Assembly: GCF_008042275.1 (NCBI RefSeq)
Contig: NZ_RDBK01000043.1
Span: 2,568,914-2,632,913 of the forward strand
DNA length: 64,000 nucleotides
Direction: 5' to 3'
From: Streptomyces sp. OR43
GTDB taxonomy: Bacteria > Actinomycetota > Actinomycetes > Streptomycetales > Streptomycetaceae
In this document: one piece after another, positions 7,473-15,862 of the stretch
Layout of the letters: every line of letters begins with the position of its first letter
Position numbering within the stretch: the stretch's first letter is position 1
Program-made: the position numbers and the translations under genes
Notes under the pieces: model-generated
The model's database searches: none
What the model was told of the DNA's origin: nothing
What the model saw: the letters and a program-made list of their open reading frames with translations, nothing else

Positions 7473-9226
7473 CAGTACTTACGCTCCATCGGCTGGTAGC
7501 GGGTCTGGACGACCGGCTTGTAGTCCAGCCGGATCGACTCGGTGCCGTCGTCGGCGACCTCGCGGTACGCCATGGTGTGGCGCATGAAGTTGACGTCGTC
7601 GCGGGTCGGGTAGTCCTCGCGGTAGTGACCGCCGCGGGACTCCTTGCGCGCCAGCGCCGAAGTCGCCATGACCTCGGCGAGGTCGAGCAGGTTGCCCAGC
7701 TCGATGGCCTCCAGCAGGTCCGTGTTGAACCGCTTGCCCTTGTCCTGGATCGACACGTCGAGGTAGCGCTTGCGCAGCTCGGCGATCTTGTCGACCGCGG
7801 TCTTGATCGTCTGCTCGGTGCGGAACACCATCACGTTGGCGTCCATGCACTCCTGCAGCTCCAGGCGGATCGCCGAGACGCGCTCGGTGCCCGCGGAGTT
7901 GCGCAGCCGCTCGACCTGGTCGATGACCATCTGCGCCGGGTTCTCGGGAAGCTCGACGAGGTCGTTCTTCGCGGCGTACTCGGCGGCTGCGATGCCCGAC
8001 CGGCGTCCGAAGACGTTGATGTCGAGCAGCGAGTTCGTACCGAGGCGGTTGGCGCCGTGCACGGAGACACACGCGACCTCGCCGGCGGCGTACAGGCCCG
8101 GGACGACGGTGGTGTTGTCGGCCAGCACCTCGCCCTCGACGTTGGTCGGGATGCCGCCCATGGCGTAGTGCGCGGTCGGCTGGATCGGGATCGGGTCCGT
8201 GTAGGGCTCGATGCCGAGGTACGTACGCGCGAACTCCGTGATGTCCGGGAGCTTGGCGTCCAGCTGCTCCGGCGGCAGGTGCGTGAGGTCGAGGTAGACG
8301 TGGTCGCCGGCCGGACCGCAGCCGCGGCCCTCGCGGATCTCCGTGTAGATGGAGCGCGAGACGACGTCGCGCGAGGCGAGGTCCTTCATGACGGGCGCGT
8401 ACTTCTCCATGAAGCGCTCGCCGTCCTTGTTGCGGAGGATGCCGCCCTCACCGCGGGCGCCCTCCGTCAGCAGGATGCCCATGCGCCAGATGCCGGTCGG
8501 GTGGAACTGGAAGAACTCCATGTCCTCCAGCGGCAGACCCCGGCGGTAGCAGGCGGCCTGGCCGTCACCGGTCAGGGTGTGCGCGTTCGACGTGACCTTG
8601 AAGAACTTGCCGGTGCCGCCCGAGGCGTAGATGACCGACTTCGCCCGGAAGACGTGGATCTCGCCGGTGGCCAGCTCGTAGGCGACGACGCCGGCGGACT
8701 TCTTGACGCCGTCCTCCTCGACGACCAGCTGGTCGAGAACGTAGAACTCGTTGAAGAACTCCACGCCCTCCTTGACGCAGTTCTGGTACAGCGTCTGGAG
8801 GATCATGTGGCCGGTGCGGTCGCCCGAGTAGCAGGCGCGACGGACCGGGGCCTCACCGTGGTTGCGGGAGTGACCGCCGAAGCGGCGCTGGTCGATCTTG
8901 CCCTCGGGGGTACGGCCGAACGGCAGGCCCATCTTCTCGAGGTCGAGAACGGCGTCGATGGCCTCCTTCGCCAGGATCTCGGCGGCGTCCTGGTCGACCA
9001 GGTAGTCGCCGCCCTTGATCGTGTCGAAGGTGTGCCACTCCCAGTTGTCCTCCTCCACGTTGGCGAGCGCGGCGGCCATGCCGCCCTGCGCGGCGCCCGT
9101 GTGGGAGCGGGTGGGGTAGAGCTTGGTCAGCACGGCGGTGCGGCTGCGCTTGGTCGACTCGATGGCCGCGCGCATGCCGGCGCCGCCGGCGCCGACGATG
9201 ACGGTGTCGTACGTGTGGATCTGCAT
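7472..9226 (-). CDS. sdhA: succinate dehydrogenase flavoprotein subunit
   Basis: A 584-residue SdhA, the catalytic flavoprotein that oxidises succinate to fumarate on the cytoplasmic face of the membrane. The N-terminal VIVGAGGAGMRAAIE dinucleotide fold is followed by the PTRSHTGAAQGG segment holding the histidine for covalent FAD. HPTGIW, the REGRG region and the substrate-site GGIPTNVEGE are present. Length is normal. It starts at ATG 9226, 30 bases after sdhD. All four subunits are intact, so this looks like the main aerobic complex II. Confidence 0.96.
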   Translation of the reverse strand: MQIHTYDTVIVGAGGAGMRAAIESTKRSRTAVLTKLYPTRSHTGAAQGGMAAALANVEEDNWEWHTFDTIKGGDYLVDQDAAEILAKEAIDAVLDLEKMGLPFGRTPEGKIDQRRFGGHSRNHGEAPVRRACYSGDRTGHMILQTLYQNCVKEGVEFFNEFYVLDQLVVEEDGVKKSAGVVAYELATGEIHVFRAKSVIYASGGTGKFFKVTSNAHTLTGDGQAACYRRGLPLEDMEFFQFHPTGIWRMGILLTEGARGEGGILRNKDGERFMEKYAPVMKDLASRDVVSRSIYTEIREGRGCGPAGDHVYLDLTHLPPEQLDAKLPDITEFARTYLGIEPYTDPIPIQPTAHYAMGGIPTNVEGEVLADNTTVVPGLYAAGEVACVSVHGANRLGTNSLLDINVFGRRSGIAAAEYAAKNDLVELPENPAQMVIDQVERLRNSAGTERVSAIRLELQECMDANVMVFRTEQTIKTAVDKIAELRKRYLDVSIQDKGKRFNTDLLEAIELGNLLDLAEVMATSALARKESRGGHYREDYPTRDDVNFMRHTMAYREVADDGTESIRLDYKPVVQTRYQPMERKY

Positions 9227-9256
9227 GGTTTACCTCTGGTCCTTCGGGCCCGGCGC

Positions 9257-9730
9257 CTAGCGGATGTTCGGGTCGAAGGTGAAGATCACCAGCGTGCCCA
9301 GCAGGACGGTGAACACCGTGGCGGTGTACAGCAGCATCTTCAGCCAGAAGCGGGTGTTGTCCCGTTCGGCGTAGTCGTTGATGACCGTACGGAGTCCGTT
9401 GGCGCCGTGCAGCATGGCGAGCCACAGCATGGCCAGGTCCCACACCTGCCAGAACGGCGAGGCCCAGCGGCCCGCCACGAAGGCGAAGCCGATCTTGGAG
9501 ACGCCGCCGTCCAGTACCAGCTGGATCAGCAGGTGGCCCAGGACCAGGACGACCAGCACGATGCCCGACAGGCGCATGAAGAGCCAGGCGTACATCTCGA
9601 AGTTGGTGCGCGAACCCTTGGGGGTCTTGCCGGTCCGCTTGCGCGGCGGCTCGATCACGGGCGCGGGGTTGTCGACGTCGTAGAGGGCCGCGCCCTCGAC
9701 GTCGCCGATCGCGGAAGTCTCGGTGGACAT
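9257..9730 (-). CDS. sdhD: succinate dehydrogenase membrane anchor subunit
   Basis: A 157-residue membrane anchor with a charged, proline-rich cytoplasmic N-terminus (about 50 residues) and three helices. The segment LMRLSGIVLVVLVLGHLLIQ supplies the likely haem-ligand histidine, and LHGANGLRTVINDY is typical of SdhD. With SdhC it anchors SdhAB and forms the quinone site. The start ATG at 9730 lies five bases after the sdhC stop. Confidence 0.92.
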   Translation of the reverse strand: MSTETSAIGDVEGAALYDVDNPAPVIEPPRKRTGKTPKGSRTNFEMYAWLFMRLSGIVLVVLVLGHLLIQLVLDGGVSKIGFAFVAGRWASPFWQVWDLAMLWLAMLHGANGLRTVINDYAERDNTRFWLKMLLYTATVFTVLLGTLVIFTFDPNIR

Positions 9731-9735
9731 TGGCC

Positions 9736-10116
9736 TCAGCTCCCGAATACTTCGCGTACGGCGTGGCCGAGGACGGGGTACAGGGCCCCGACCATCAGCA
9801 CGATCCAGATACCCAGCACGGCCCAGAGCATCTGCTTCTGAACGCGCGGGCCCTTGGCCCAGAAGTCCACGGCGACGATGCGCAGACCGTTCAGCGCGTG
9901 GAAGAGAATCGCGGCCACCAGGCCGTATTCGAGGAGCGCGACGATCGGCGTCTTGTACGTGGACACGACGTCGTCGTATGCCTCGGGGGAGACGCGGACG
10001 AGGGCGGTGTCCAGGACATGTACGAACAGGAAGAAGAAAATGAGGACACCGGTGACTCGATGAGCCACCCAGGACCACATGCCTTCCCGGCCGCGGTACA
10101 GCGTTCCAGCCGGCAC
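9736..10116 (-). CDS. sdhC: succinate dehydrogenase cytochrome b556 subunit
   Basis: A 126-residue cytochrome b subunit with three helices. YRGREGMWSWVAHRVTGV is the conserved SdhC opening, and LFHALNGLRIVAVD holds the candidate haem ligand. The GTG at 10116 was chosen because GGAGGG lies seven bases upstream and the protein then has the usual actinobacterial length; an upstream GTG at 10191 would add 25 residues not expected in the family. It is the first gene of the sdhCDAB operon, so the operon promoter should lie in 10117-10290. Confidence 0.92.
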   Translation of the reverse strand: MPAGTLYRGREGMWSWVAHRVTGVLIFFFLFVHVLDTALVRVSPEAYDDVVSTYKTPIVALLEYGLVAAILFHALNGLRIVAVDFWAKGPRVQKQMLWAVLGIWIVLMVGALYPVLGHAVREVFGS

Positions 10117-10293
10117 GGAAGAACCCTCCGGGAGCGGGGATTGGGGTCGGCCGGCTTGACTGTCGGTCTGACCCGGCCGGGTACGGTCCACCGGCCCCGG
10201 CCATCGTAGCGACGGTTTGTCGGTTCGATCGCGCGGGGGCCTCTGGTGTGATCAAAGTGGCAACGAATCAGGCACGGACGGCCTAGGTCGCGC

Positions 10294-10321
10294 CACAGGT
10301 GGGCCTGTTTGCCCGCCTGTG
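10294..10321 (-). terminator. hairpin upstream of sdh operon
   Basis: CACAGGTGGGC (10294-10304) pairs with GCCCGCCTGTG (10311-10321) through one G-U pair and a 6-base loop. It probably ends the OHCU-like gene transcript and insulates sdhC. Confidence 0.55.
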
Positions 10322-10358
10322 AGAGGGAATCCGCCCCTCTCGGCCCGCCGTCAACCCG

Positions 10359-10862
10359 TTACTGACTCGATACCAGCTCGATGATGCGGCCCCGGGCGAG
10401 TCGCCGCATCTCGTCCGCCGCGACCACTCGCTCCTGCTCGGGGTCGTGCCCCAGCCGGGCCCGGATGCCGGCCAGCACCTGATCGGGGTGCTCGGCGGGT
10501 CCGAAGTCGTCCAGGCAGATCACGAACACATGGCCGAACCTGCATTCGTACGCGGCGTGCGCGGCGGCCAGCGCGAGATGGGCGGTGCGCGGCGCGTCCG
10601 GGTGCAGTCCGGGGGCGACCTCGGCGGCCAGCGCCTCGGCGCGGTCGGTGGGGGAGAGGTCGTAGCAGGCCTCGTCGGCGGCGGCGAGCAGCGCGTCCAG
10701 ATCCGGGTAGGGGCGGTGGTCCGCCAGCCGCTTGGCCCAGCGGCGGCTGCCGAAACACTCCAGCAGCGCGGCCTCGGCCGCGGCGGCTGACGCGGCGTTG
10801 AACCCCGCCAGGCCGCAGGGCCCGGACGGGACCCGGCCGGGCGCGGATCCGCAGCTCTGCAC
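10359..10862 (-). CDS. OHCU decarboxylase-like protein
   Basis: A 167-residue protein with the fold signature of 2-oxo-4-hydroxy-4-carboxy-5-ureidoimidazoline decarboxylase, which forms (S)-allantoin in purine breakdown. Recognisable landmarks are GLAGFNAAS, RPYPDLDALL, the YECRFGHVFVICLDD segment and the C-terminal DEMRRLARGRIIEL. The HPRIG segment that normally supplies the catalytic histidine is absent; EVAPGLHPDAPRT stands in its place, and the SxxEQ motif is not seen. It may be inactive or act on something else. The GTG at 10862 is the likeliest start but is not certain. It is transcribed toward sdhC. Confidence 0.65.
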   Translation of the reverse strand: MQSCGSAPGRVPSGPCGLAGFNAASAAAAEAALLECFGSRRWAKRLADHRPYPDLDALLAAADEACYDLSPTDRAEALAAEVAPGLHPDAPRTAHLALAAAHAAYECRFGHVFVICLDDFGPAEHPDQVLAGIRARLGHDPEQERVVAADEMRRLARGRIIELVSSQ

Positions 10863-11213
10863 GGGTACGGCGGTCCGCCGGGCGGACGGGGGCGGCTGCG
10901 CGGGGAGGCCGGCGTGGGACTCGCTGGACCTGGACAGCGTGGACTCCTGGAATCAACGGCATCTGTGAACCTGGAGTGGGGAGGGACCGGAGAGACCAGG
11001 TGGATGCAGGGTGAAGGGAGAGACGAATGTGCCTCAAAGCTAGCGACGCGGGGCAACGGCCGTCCGACGGATGCGCGAATTTCACCCGGACGGGAGAGTT
11101 TCACGATGCCTGAGGGACGAATGAGCGAGGAGAATGCCCGGCTATCTCACCCATCTGCCACCTTTTCTCTCCCTTCTGCTCTCTTTCCCCCCGAAACCGG
11201 AGGTTTCTGAACG
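10863..11213. other. 351-bp intergenic region, divergent promoters
   Basis: No convincing gene here. It should carry the promoters of the OHCU-like gene (minus) and the hexosaminidase gene (plus). A pyrimidine-rich run at 11150-11192 precedes GAAACC-GGA-GGTTTC (11193-11207), a small dyad that sequesters the hexosaminidase GGAGG ribosome site and could modulate translation. Confidence 0.5.
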
Positions 11214-12818
11214 ATGGCACCCTCACGCGGCGCCCTCATGGCCGTGACGGCGGTGGCGGCCGCGAGCATCACCGTCGCCGCCTGCGACAGCTCCGGCACC
11301 GAACAGCAGAACGGCTCCGCCACGTCCCCCTCCTCGTCGTCGCCGTCCGCGTCCTCCCCCACACCCTCCCCGACCCGGAGCTACCCGCTCTCGAAGACGC
11401 CCCGCACGATCCCCGCCGTACGGGAGCACACCCCGGCCCGCGGTCCCGGCTGGCGGCCGGGCAAGAGCAGCGGCGTGGTGATCGACCAGGGCGACAAGGG
11501 GCTGGCCGACGAAGGAAGGCTGCTCGCCGGTGAGCTGAGGATCCGCTACCGGGGCGAGGTCCCGGCCCGTGCGGGCGATGTGGAACTGGCCCTGGACCCG
11601 AAGGCCGGCGACGGGCCCGAGTCGTACACCCTGCGGACCCACGACGGACGCGTCACGATCAGCGGTCCCGCGCAGGCGGGGGTCTTCTACGGGACCCGCA
11701 CCCTCAAGCAGTCCGTGCGCGCCGACGGCACCATGCCCGAGGGCGAGGTGCGCGACCGCCCCGACCGCCCGCAGCGCGGCCTCAACCTGGACATCGCGCG
11801 CAAGCACTACAGCGCCGGCTGGATCGAGGACCGGCTGCGCGACATGGCCGACCTCAAGCTCAACCAGCTCGGCCTGCACTTCTCCGACGACCAGGCCTTC
11901 CGCATCGAGTCCGACACCCACCCCGAGGTGGTGTCGCCCGAGCACCTGACCAAGGCCGAGGTGCGGCGCATCGTCGCCCTCGCCCGCGGTCTGCACATCG
12001 AGGTCGTCCCCGAGATCGACTCCCCGGGCCACCTCGGCGCGGTCCTGGCCGCCCACCCCGGCCTCCAGCTGCTCAACGTCTCGGGCGTGCCGTCGAAGGG
12101 ATCGCTCGACATCTCGAAGCCGGGCGCGGCGAAGCTCGTCGACGAGCTCCTCGGCGAGTACACCGAACTGTTCGGCGGCGCCTATTGGCACCTGGGCGCC
12201 GACGAGTACCAGGCGCTCACGGTCAGCAGTCCCGCCGCCTCGTACCCGCAGCTCCAGCGCGCGGCCGTGAAGAAGTACGGGGCGCAGGCCGGCATCGAGG
12301 ACCTCGCCACCGGCTGGCTCAACGACCGCGCTGCGGTGGTCCGGCCGCACGGCATGAAGCCCAAGGCGTGGAACGACGGCCTCTTCCGCGACAGCACCGT
12401 CAGGGCCGACAAGGACATCGAGATCGAGTACTGGACGGGCAAGGAGTACGGCGCCCGGCCGCCGGAGCAGTACCTCCGTGAGGGGTACAAGATGCTGAAC
12501 CTCAACGACGAGTACCTCTATTACGTGCTCGGCCAGCCCAACGCCTTCGTCTACCCCACGGGCAAGCGCATCTACGAACAGTGGACGCCGCTCGTGCTGC
12601 GCGGCACGAGCCCCGTCCCGGCGACGTACTCGGACCAGATCCTCGGGGGCCGGTTCGCGGTCTGGGGCGACTTCCCGAACGCCCAGACCGCGGCGCAGGT
12701 GGCCGAGGGCATCCGGATGCCGCTGCGGGCCACCTCCCAGAAGCTCTGGGATCCGGGCAAACCGGAACTGAGCTGGGACGGGTTCAAGGCGCTGGCGAAG
12801 GAGATCGACCAGGGCTGA
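11214..12818 (+). CDS. secreted beta-N-acetylhexosaminidase, GH20 lipoprotein
   Basis: A 534-residue exported glycosidase. A short leader with lipobox-like ITVAACDSS (Cys24) is followed by a serine/threonine/proline linker (residues 25-60), a GH20 N-terminal beta domain and the catalytic barrel. RGLNLDIARKHY opens the barrel, and the catalytic Asp-Glu pair is in HLGADEYQ near residue 328. Members remove terminal GlcNAc or GalNAc from chitin-derived sugars or wall glycans. The ATG at 11214 follows GGAGG by ten bases. The neighbours do not reveal the substrate. Confidence 0.9.
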   Translation: MAPSRGALMAVTAVAAASITVAACDSSGTEQQNGSATSPSSSSPSASSPTPSPTRSYPLSKTPRTIPAVREHTPARGPGWRPGKSSGVVIDQGDKGLADEGRLLAGELRIRYRGEVPARAGDVELALDPKAGDGPESYTLRTHDGRVTISGPAQAGVFYGTRTLKQSVRADGTMPEGEVRDRPDRPQRGLNLDIARKHYSAGWIEDRLRDMADLKLNQLGLHFSDDQAFRIESDTHPEVVSPEHLTKAEVRRIVALARGLHIEVVPEIDSPGHLGAVLAAHPGLQLLNVSGVPSKGSLDISKPGAAKLVDELLGEYTELFGGAYWHLGADEYQALTVSSPAASYPQLQRAAVKKYGAQAGIEDLATGWLNDRAAVVRPHGMKPKAWNDGLFRDSTVRADKDIEIEYWTGKEYGARPPEQYLREGYKMLNLNDEYLYYVLGQPNAFVYPTGKRIYEQWTPLVLRGTSPVPATYSDQILGGRFAVWGDFPNAQTAAQVAEGIRMPLRATSQKLWDPGKPELSWDGFKALAKEIDQG

Positions 12819-12943
12819 GGGCCTGACCTGCCAAAACCGTGGACAGTGAGGCAAGCGGGGGGCTACGTTCCGCTGGCCGCGTGGTCCGGGGAGGGACGCG
12901 CGCTCCATGCGTAGACGTCCGAATCCTGGGGGGTTCCCTTTCC

Positions 12944-13765
12944 ATGCTCTGCTCACTCTGCGGTACGAGACCTGCCCACACGGCCGACGGGCGGTGCACG
13001 GTGTGCGCCGCCTTCCGCCGTTCCCGGGCGGGCGGACTGATGCCGACGCCGGAGGGGCCGGCAACCGGGAGGTCACTGCGGTCGCCGGTCGGGCTCGGCA
13101 AGGCGGTGTGCGTGCTGCTCGGGGCGGTGGCCGTGGCCGACCTGCTGGCGCTCGGCGCCGGCGCTTACGCGCGTCAGGTGTACGGCGACGGGATGGCCGA
13201 CGACTTCCTGAGATTCGACGAGGCGCTCGCGGACCGCGCCGACACGCTGTACCAGGCCTCCGGATCACTGCAGGTGCTGACCTTCCTGGCCACCGCGGTC
13301 GTCTTCCTCGTCTGGTTCCGCAGGGTGCGGCTCAACGCGGAGGTGTTCGACGCGTACGCCCACTCGATGCGGCCCGGCTGGGCGATCGGCGGCTGGTTCG
13401 TCCCCGTCGGCAACCTCTGGCTGCCCCACCGCGTCGCGAGCGGCGTGTGGACCGCGAGCTCCCCGGGCGGCAGCAACCGCGCCCCGGCCCCGCGCGGGCT
13501 GCTGCACGCGTGGTGGGCGGTGCTGGTCTGTTCGGAACTCGTCTCCCGGTTCACCGGGTCCGCCGCGGACGCCGAGGAGGCGGACGAGGTCCTGCACGCC
13601 TTCGACCTGGGCATGGCCACCGACGCACTCGACATCGTCTCCGCCGTGCTCGCGATCCTGTTCGTGCGCCGGCTGACCGCGATGCAGGGCGAACGGGCGG
13701 CGGAGCGGGCCGCCACGGTCCCGCCGCTCACCCCGGAGCGCGCGGACCGGGGCCGGTCGCACTGA
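12944..13765 (+). CDS. DUF4328 membrane protein with zinc ribbon
   Basis: A 273-residue protein. Residues 1-20 hold two CxxC pairs (CSLCG and CTVC), a small zinc ribbon. Then come about four membrane segments with the DUF4328 hallmark VWFRRVRLNAEVF and GWFVPVGNLWLPHRVA. Function is unknown; the family is frequent in Streptomyces. The ATG at 12944 begins just before the zinc ribbon; a longer in-frame start at 12839 lacks coding-like sequence. The C-terminal 25 residues are charged and variable. Confidence 0.75.
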   Translation: MLCSLCGTRPAHTADGRCTVCAAFRRSRAGGLMPTPEGPATGRSLRSPVGLGKAVCVLLGAVAVADLLALGAGAYARQVYGDGMADDFLRFDEALADRADTLYQASGSLQVLTFLATAVVFLVWFRRVRLNAEVFDAYAHSMRPGWAIGGWFVPVGNLWLPHRVASGVWTASSPGGSNRAPAPRGLLHAWWAVLVCSELVSRFTGSAADAEEADEVLHAFDLGMATDALDIVSAVLAILFVRRLTAMQGERAAERAATVPPLTPERADRGRSH

Positions 13766-13901
13766 GGCGTCGGGTGCGGAGCGGCGGTATTCAGACGACA
13801 TGAGTGACGCTTTTCGGCCATTCGGCGCTGTACGCGATAAGACGACGCGCTACGTCCCCGTGCGTCCGATCCGGGTACGGGGAGGCCGACGGGAGACGCC
13901 G

Positions 13902-14471
13902 ATGAGCCTGCTCGAACTGATCGCCGCCGCTGACGCCCGAGGGCTCGCCGCGAGCGGGACCGCCTGCCTCGACCGGTGCCTGCCGCAGCCCGCCGGGGCG
14001 GCCGACCCGGATCCGCTGCGGCCGCTCTGGGCGGGCTGCGCCGACCCGCACGACTGGCCGGACCGGCTGGCCGAGGCGCGCACGGCGCTGGACGCCCTGC
14101 CCGATCCGCCGGAGAGCGTCCGGCGCATCGCGAAGCTCCTCGGCGAGGCCCCCGCGGACCGGACGGGCGAGGCGCTGCGCACCTGGGCGGACGCCTGCTC
14201 GGTGCTGGCCCTGGACCTCCACCGCGGGCACGACGCCGCCCGCGCCGACGCCACGGAGCTGGTGGCGCGCTGCCGGGCCGGCGACCCGGCCGGAGCGGGA
14301 CCGCTGCTGTCGGGGGAGGCCGCCCGGCAGGCCCGGATCCTGGAGATGCTCGCGGAGATCGGCGACGGCGCCCCCACGGGAGCCGGGCTGCGCCAGGTGA
14401 TGGACGTCTCGACGGAGGGCCAGCGGGTCCTGAGGGCGGCGGCCTCACGACGGGCCCGGGTGCGGGGCTGA
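13902..14471 (+). CDS. hypothetical protein
   Basis: About 189 residues, soluble, mostly helical by composition and rich in Ala, Leu, Asp and Arg, with no signal peptide or membrane segment. I do not recognise the family. The start at ATG 13902 is supported by GGGAG ten bases upstream. It lies upstream of the ECF sigma operon but is separated from it by 430 bases including a strong hairpin, so it is probably transcribed separately. Confidence 0.6.
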   Translation: MSLLELIAAADARGLAASGTACLDRCLPQPAGAADPDPLRPLWAGCADPHDWPDRLAEARTALDALPDPPESVRRIAKLLGEAPADRTGEALRTWADACSVLALDLHRGHDAARADATELVARCRAGDPAGAGPLLSGEAARQARILEMLAEIGDGAPTGAGLRQVMDVSTEGQRVLRAAASRRARVRG

Positions 14472-14727
14472 CCCGGCGCGATCCCGGGCCCCGAGCTCCG
14501 ACCGCCGCCGCACGGACACACGGCTGGGCGCACGGCGGCGACAACCCCGCCGAGCCGTAACGACGGCCGGCGGAGAGCTGAGAAGAGGTTCGAGCGCCCC
14601 CGCATCGGGCGGCGCGCCGCCCTGATCCGAGCCGGATCAGGTGGACGGGGGGACGCGTGGGCCACGCGGTGGCCGCGTAACGGGCCCGCGAGCCGCGTTT
14701 TCCCGGGCCGGAGCGGGGCGATGGAAC

Positions 14728-14771
14728 GACGACCGGGGCCGCCACCCCCCACAGGAGAGGCCCCGGTCGTC
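14728..14771. terminator. hairpin, 13-bp perfect stem
   Basis: GACGACCGGGGCC (14728-14740) pairs perfectly with GGCCCCGGTCGTC (14759-14771) around an 18-base loop. It is the likely end of the transcript from the hypothetical gene. Confidence 0.6.
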
Positions 14772-14831
14772 TTCCGCGGGGTCGCAGGACGACCCCGTAC
14801 TCATCTCTGCGCCGCGACTGCGTTTTCTGTC

Positions 14832-14845
14832 ACACCGCGCGGTGT
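14832..14845. promoter_or_regulatory. palindrome ACACCGCGCGGTGT
   Basis: Perfect 14-base dyad 57 bases upstream of the sigma factor start. The position suits an operator, but no regulator can be assigned. Confidence 0.4.
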
Positions 14846-14902
14846 CCGAAGAATGTTGCGGGTTGTACAAGTCATGGACGCGACGCCCGGAGAGGACGTA
14901 GC

Positions 14903-15862
14903 GTGCTGAGTCGCGCAGGGTGGCGCGGCAGTGGTGACCAGCTGCGATTCGGGACAGCAGGGCAGGTTGAGGGAGTGCTGGGGGACGACGCGGGGCTTAC
15001 TGCCGCGGTGCTCGCGGCGCAGGACGGGGACGAGGACGCCTTCCGTACTGTGTACCGCGCTGTGCAGCCGCGGCTGCTGGGCTACATACGGACGCTCGTG
15101 GGGGACGCGGACGCCGAGGACGTGGCGTCCGAGGCGTGGCTGCAGATAGCCAGGGACCTCGACCGATTCAGCGGTGACGCCGACCGCTTCCGGGGCTGGG
15201 CGGCGCGGATAGCGCGCAACCGGGCCCTGGACCATCTGCGGATGCGGGGCAGGCGGCCCGCCATCGGCGGCGACGAGACGGAGCTGTCGGGGAAGCCGGC
15301 CGGGTCCGACACGGCCGACGAGGCGATCGAGGCGCTGGCCACCGGCCGCACCATGTCGCTCATCGCCCAGCTGCCGCAGGACCAGGCCGAGGCCGTGGTG
15401 CTGCGGGTGGTGGTCGGTCTCGACGCCAAGAGCGCGGCGCAGACGCTGGGCAAGCGGCCCGGCGCGGTCCGCACCGCCGCGCACCGCGGGCTGAAGCGGC
15501 TCGCCGAACTGCTGCGGGCGGACGACGCGGACCGCGCGGGCGGAGCGGGGCCTTCCAGCGGTGGGGCGGTCGGCGCGCCGGCCGCGTCACCGCCGGCGGA
15601 AGCGCACCCGGGCGGCGAAGGCCGTTCGCCTGCGGCCGGTCCTGCGGAGGGAAGCCGTCCGCGTGGCGACGGGGCGGCCGGCACGGTCGGCGCGCCCAGG
15701 GGGCCGGGCGGTGGCACGAACCCCGCGCAGTCCTCGCAGAACAACGGGGCGGGCCGGACGGTGGAACTCGGCGCCGTCCCCGCGCAGCGCCCCTCCCGCA
15801 CCGGCCTGGTGGCGCCCGCCGGTGTGACGCATTCGCGTCTGTGGACGCAGAAGGACATGTGA
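14903..15862 (+). CDS. ECF RNA polymerase sigma factor with long C-terminal tail
   Basis: A 319-residue ECF-type sigma-70 factor. Region 2 runs from FRTVYRAVQPRLLGYIRTLVGDADAEDVASEAWLQIA to RIARNRALDHLRMRGRR (near residues 48-120). Region 4 is SLIAQLPQDQAEAVVLRVVVGLD to TLGKRPGAVRTAAHRGLKRL (150-205). After it comes an unusual Gly/Pro/Ala-rich tail of about 105 residues with no domain. The GTG at 14903 has GGAGAGGA upstream; a GTG at 14975 (VLGDDAG) is an alternative. The TGATG overlap with the next gene (15860-15864) means coupled translation, typical of a sigma and its membrane anti-sigma. Confidence 0.87.
   Translation: MLSRAGWRGSGDQLRFGTAGQVEGVLGDDAGLTAAVLAAQDGDEDAFRTVYRAVQPRLLGYIRTLVGDADAEDVASEAWLQIARDLDRFSGDADRFRGWAARIARNRALDHLRMRGRRPAIGGDETELSGKPAGSDTADEAIEALATGRTMSLIAQLPQDQAEAVVLRVVVGLDAKSAAQTLGKRPGAVRTAAHRGLKRLAELLRADDADRAGGAGPSSGGAVGAPAASPPAEAHPGGEGRSPAAGPAEGSRPRGDGAAGTVGAPRGPGGGTNPAQSSQNNGAGRTVELGAVPAQRPSRTGLVAPAGVTHSRLWTQKDM

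Larger units (their letters stand above)
14472..14902. other. 431-bp intergenic region before sigma operon
   Basis: No supportable gene. It contains a terminator-like hairpin at 14728-14771, a 14-base perfect palindrome at 14832-14845 and the presumed promoter of the sigma operon. Composition between 14560 and 14720 is rich in short GC palindromes without a recognisable RNA fold. Confidence 0.5.

Noticed and set aside
7577-9841. 754-codon frame opposite sdhA
   Set aside because: Its composition is that of an antisense shadow; sdhA on the other strand has full family motifs.
14580-14625. tRNA-like TpsiC stretch (GGTTCGAGCGCCCCC)
   Set aside because: No matching acceptor, D or anticodon arm could be drawn around it.
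14641-14901. Possible 86-residue small gene before the sigma factor
   Set aside because: Very high Arg/Pro/Gly content, no ribosome site, and it spans the terminator hairpin.
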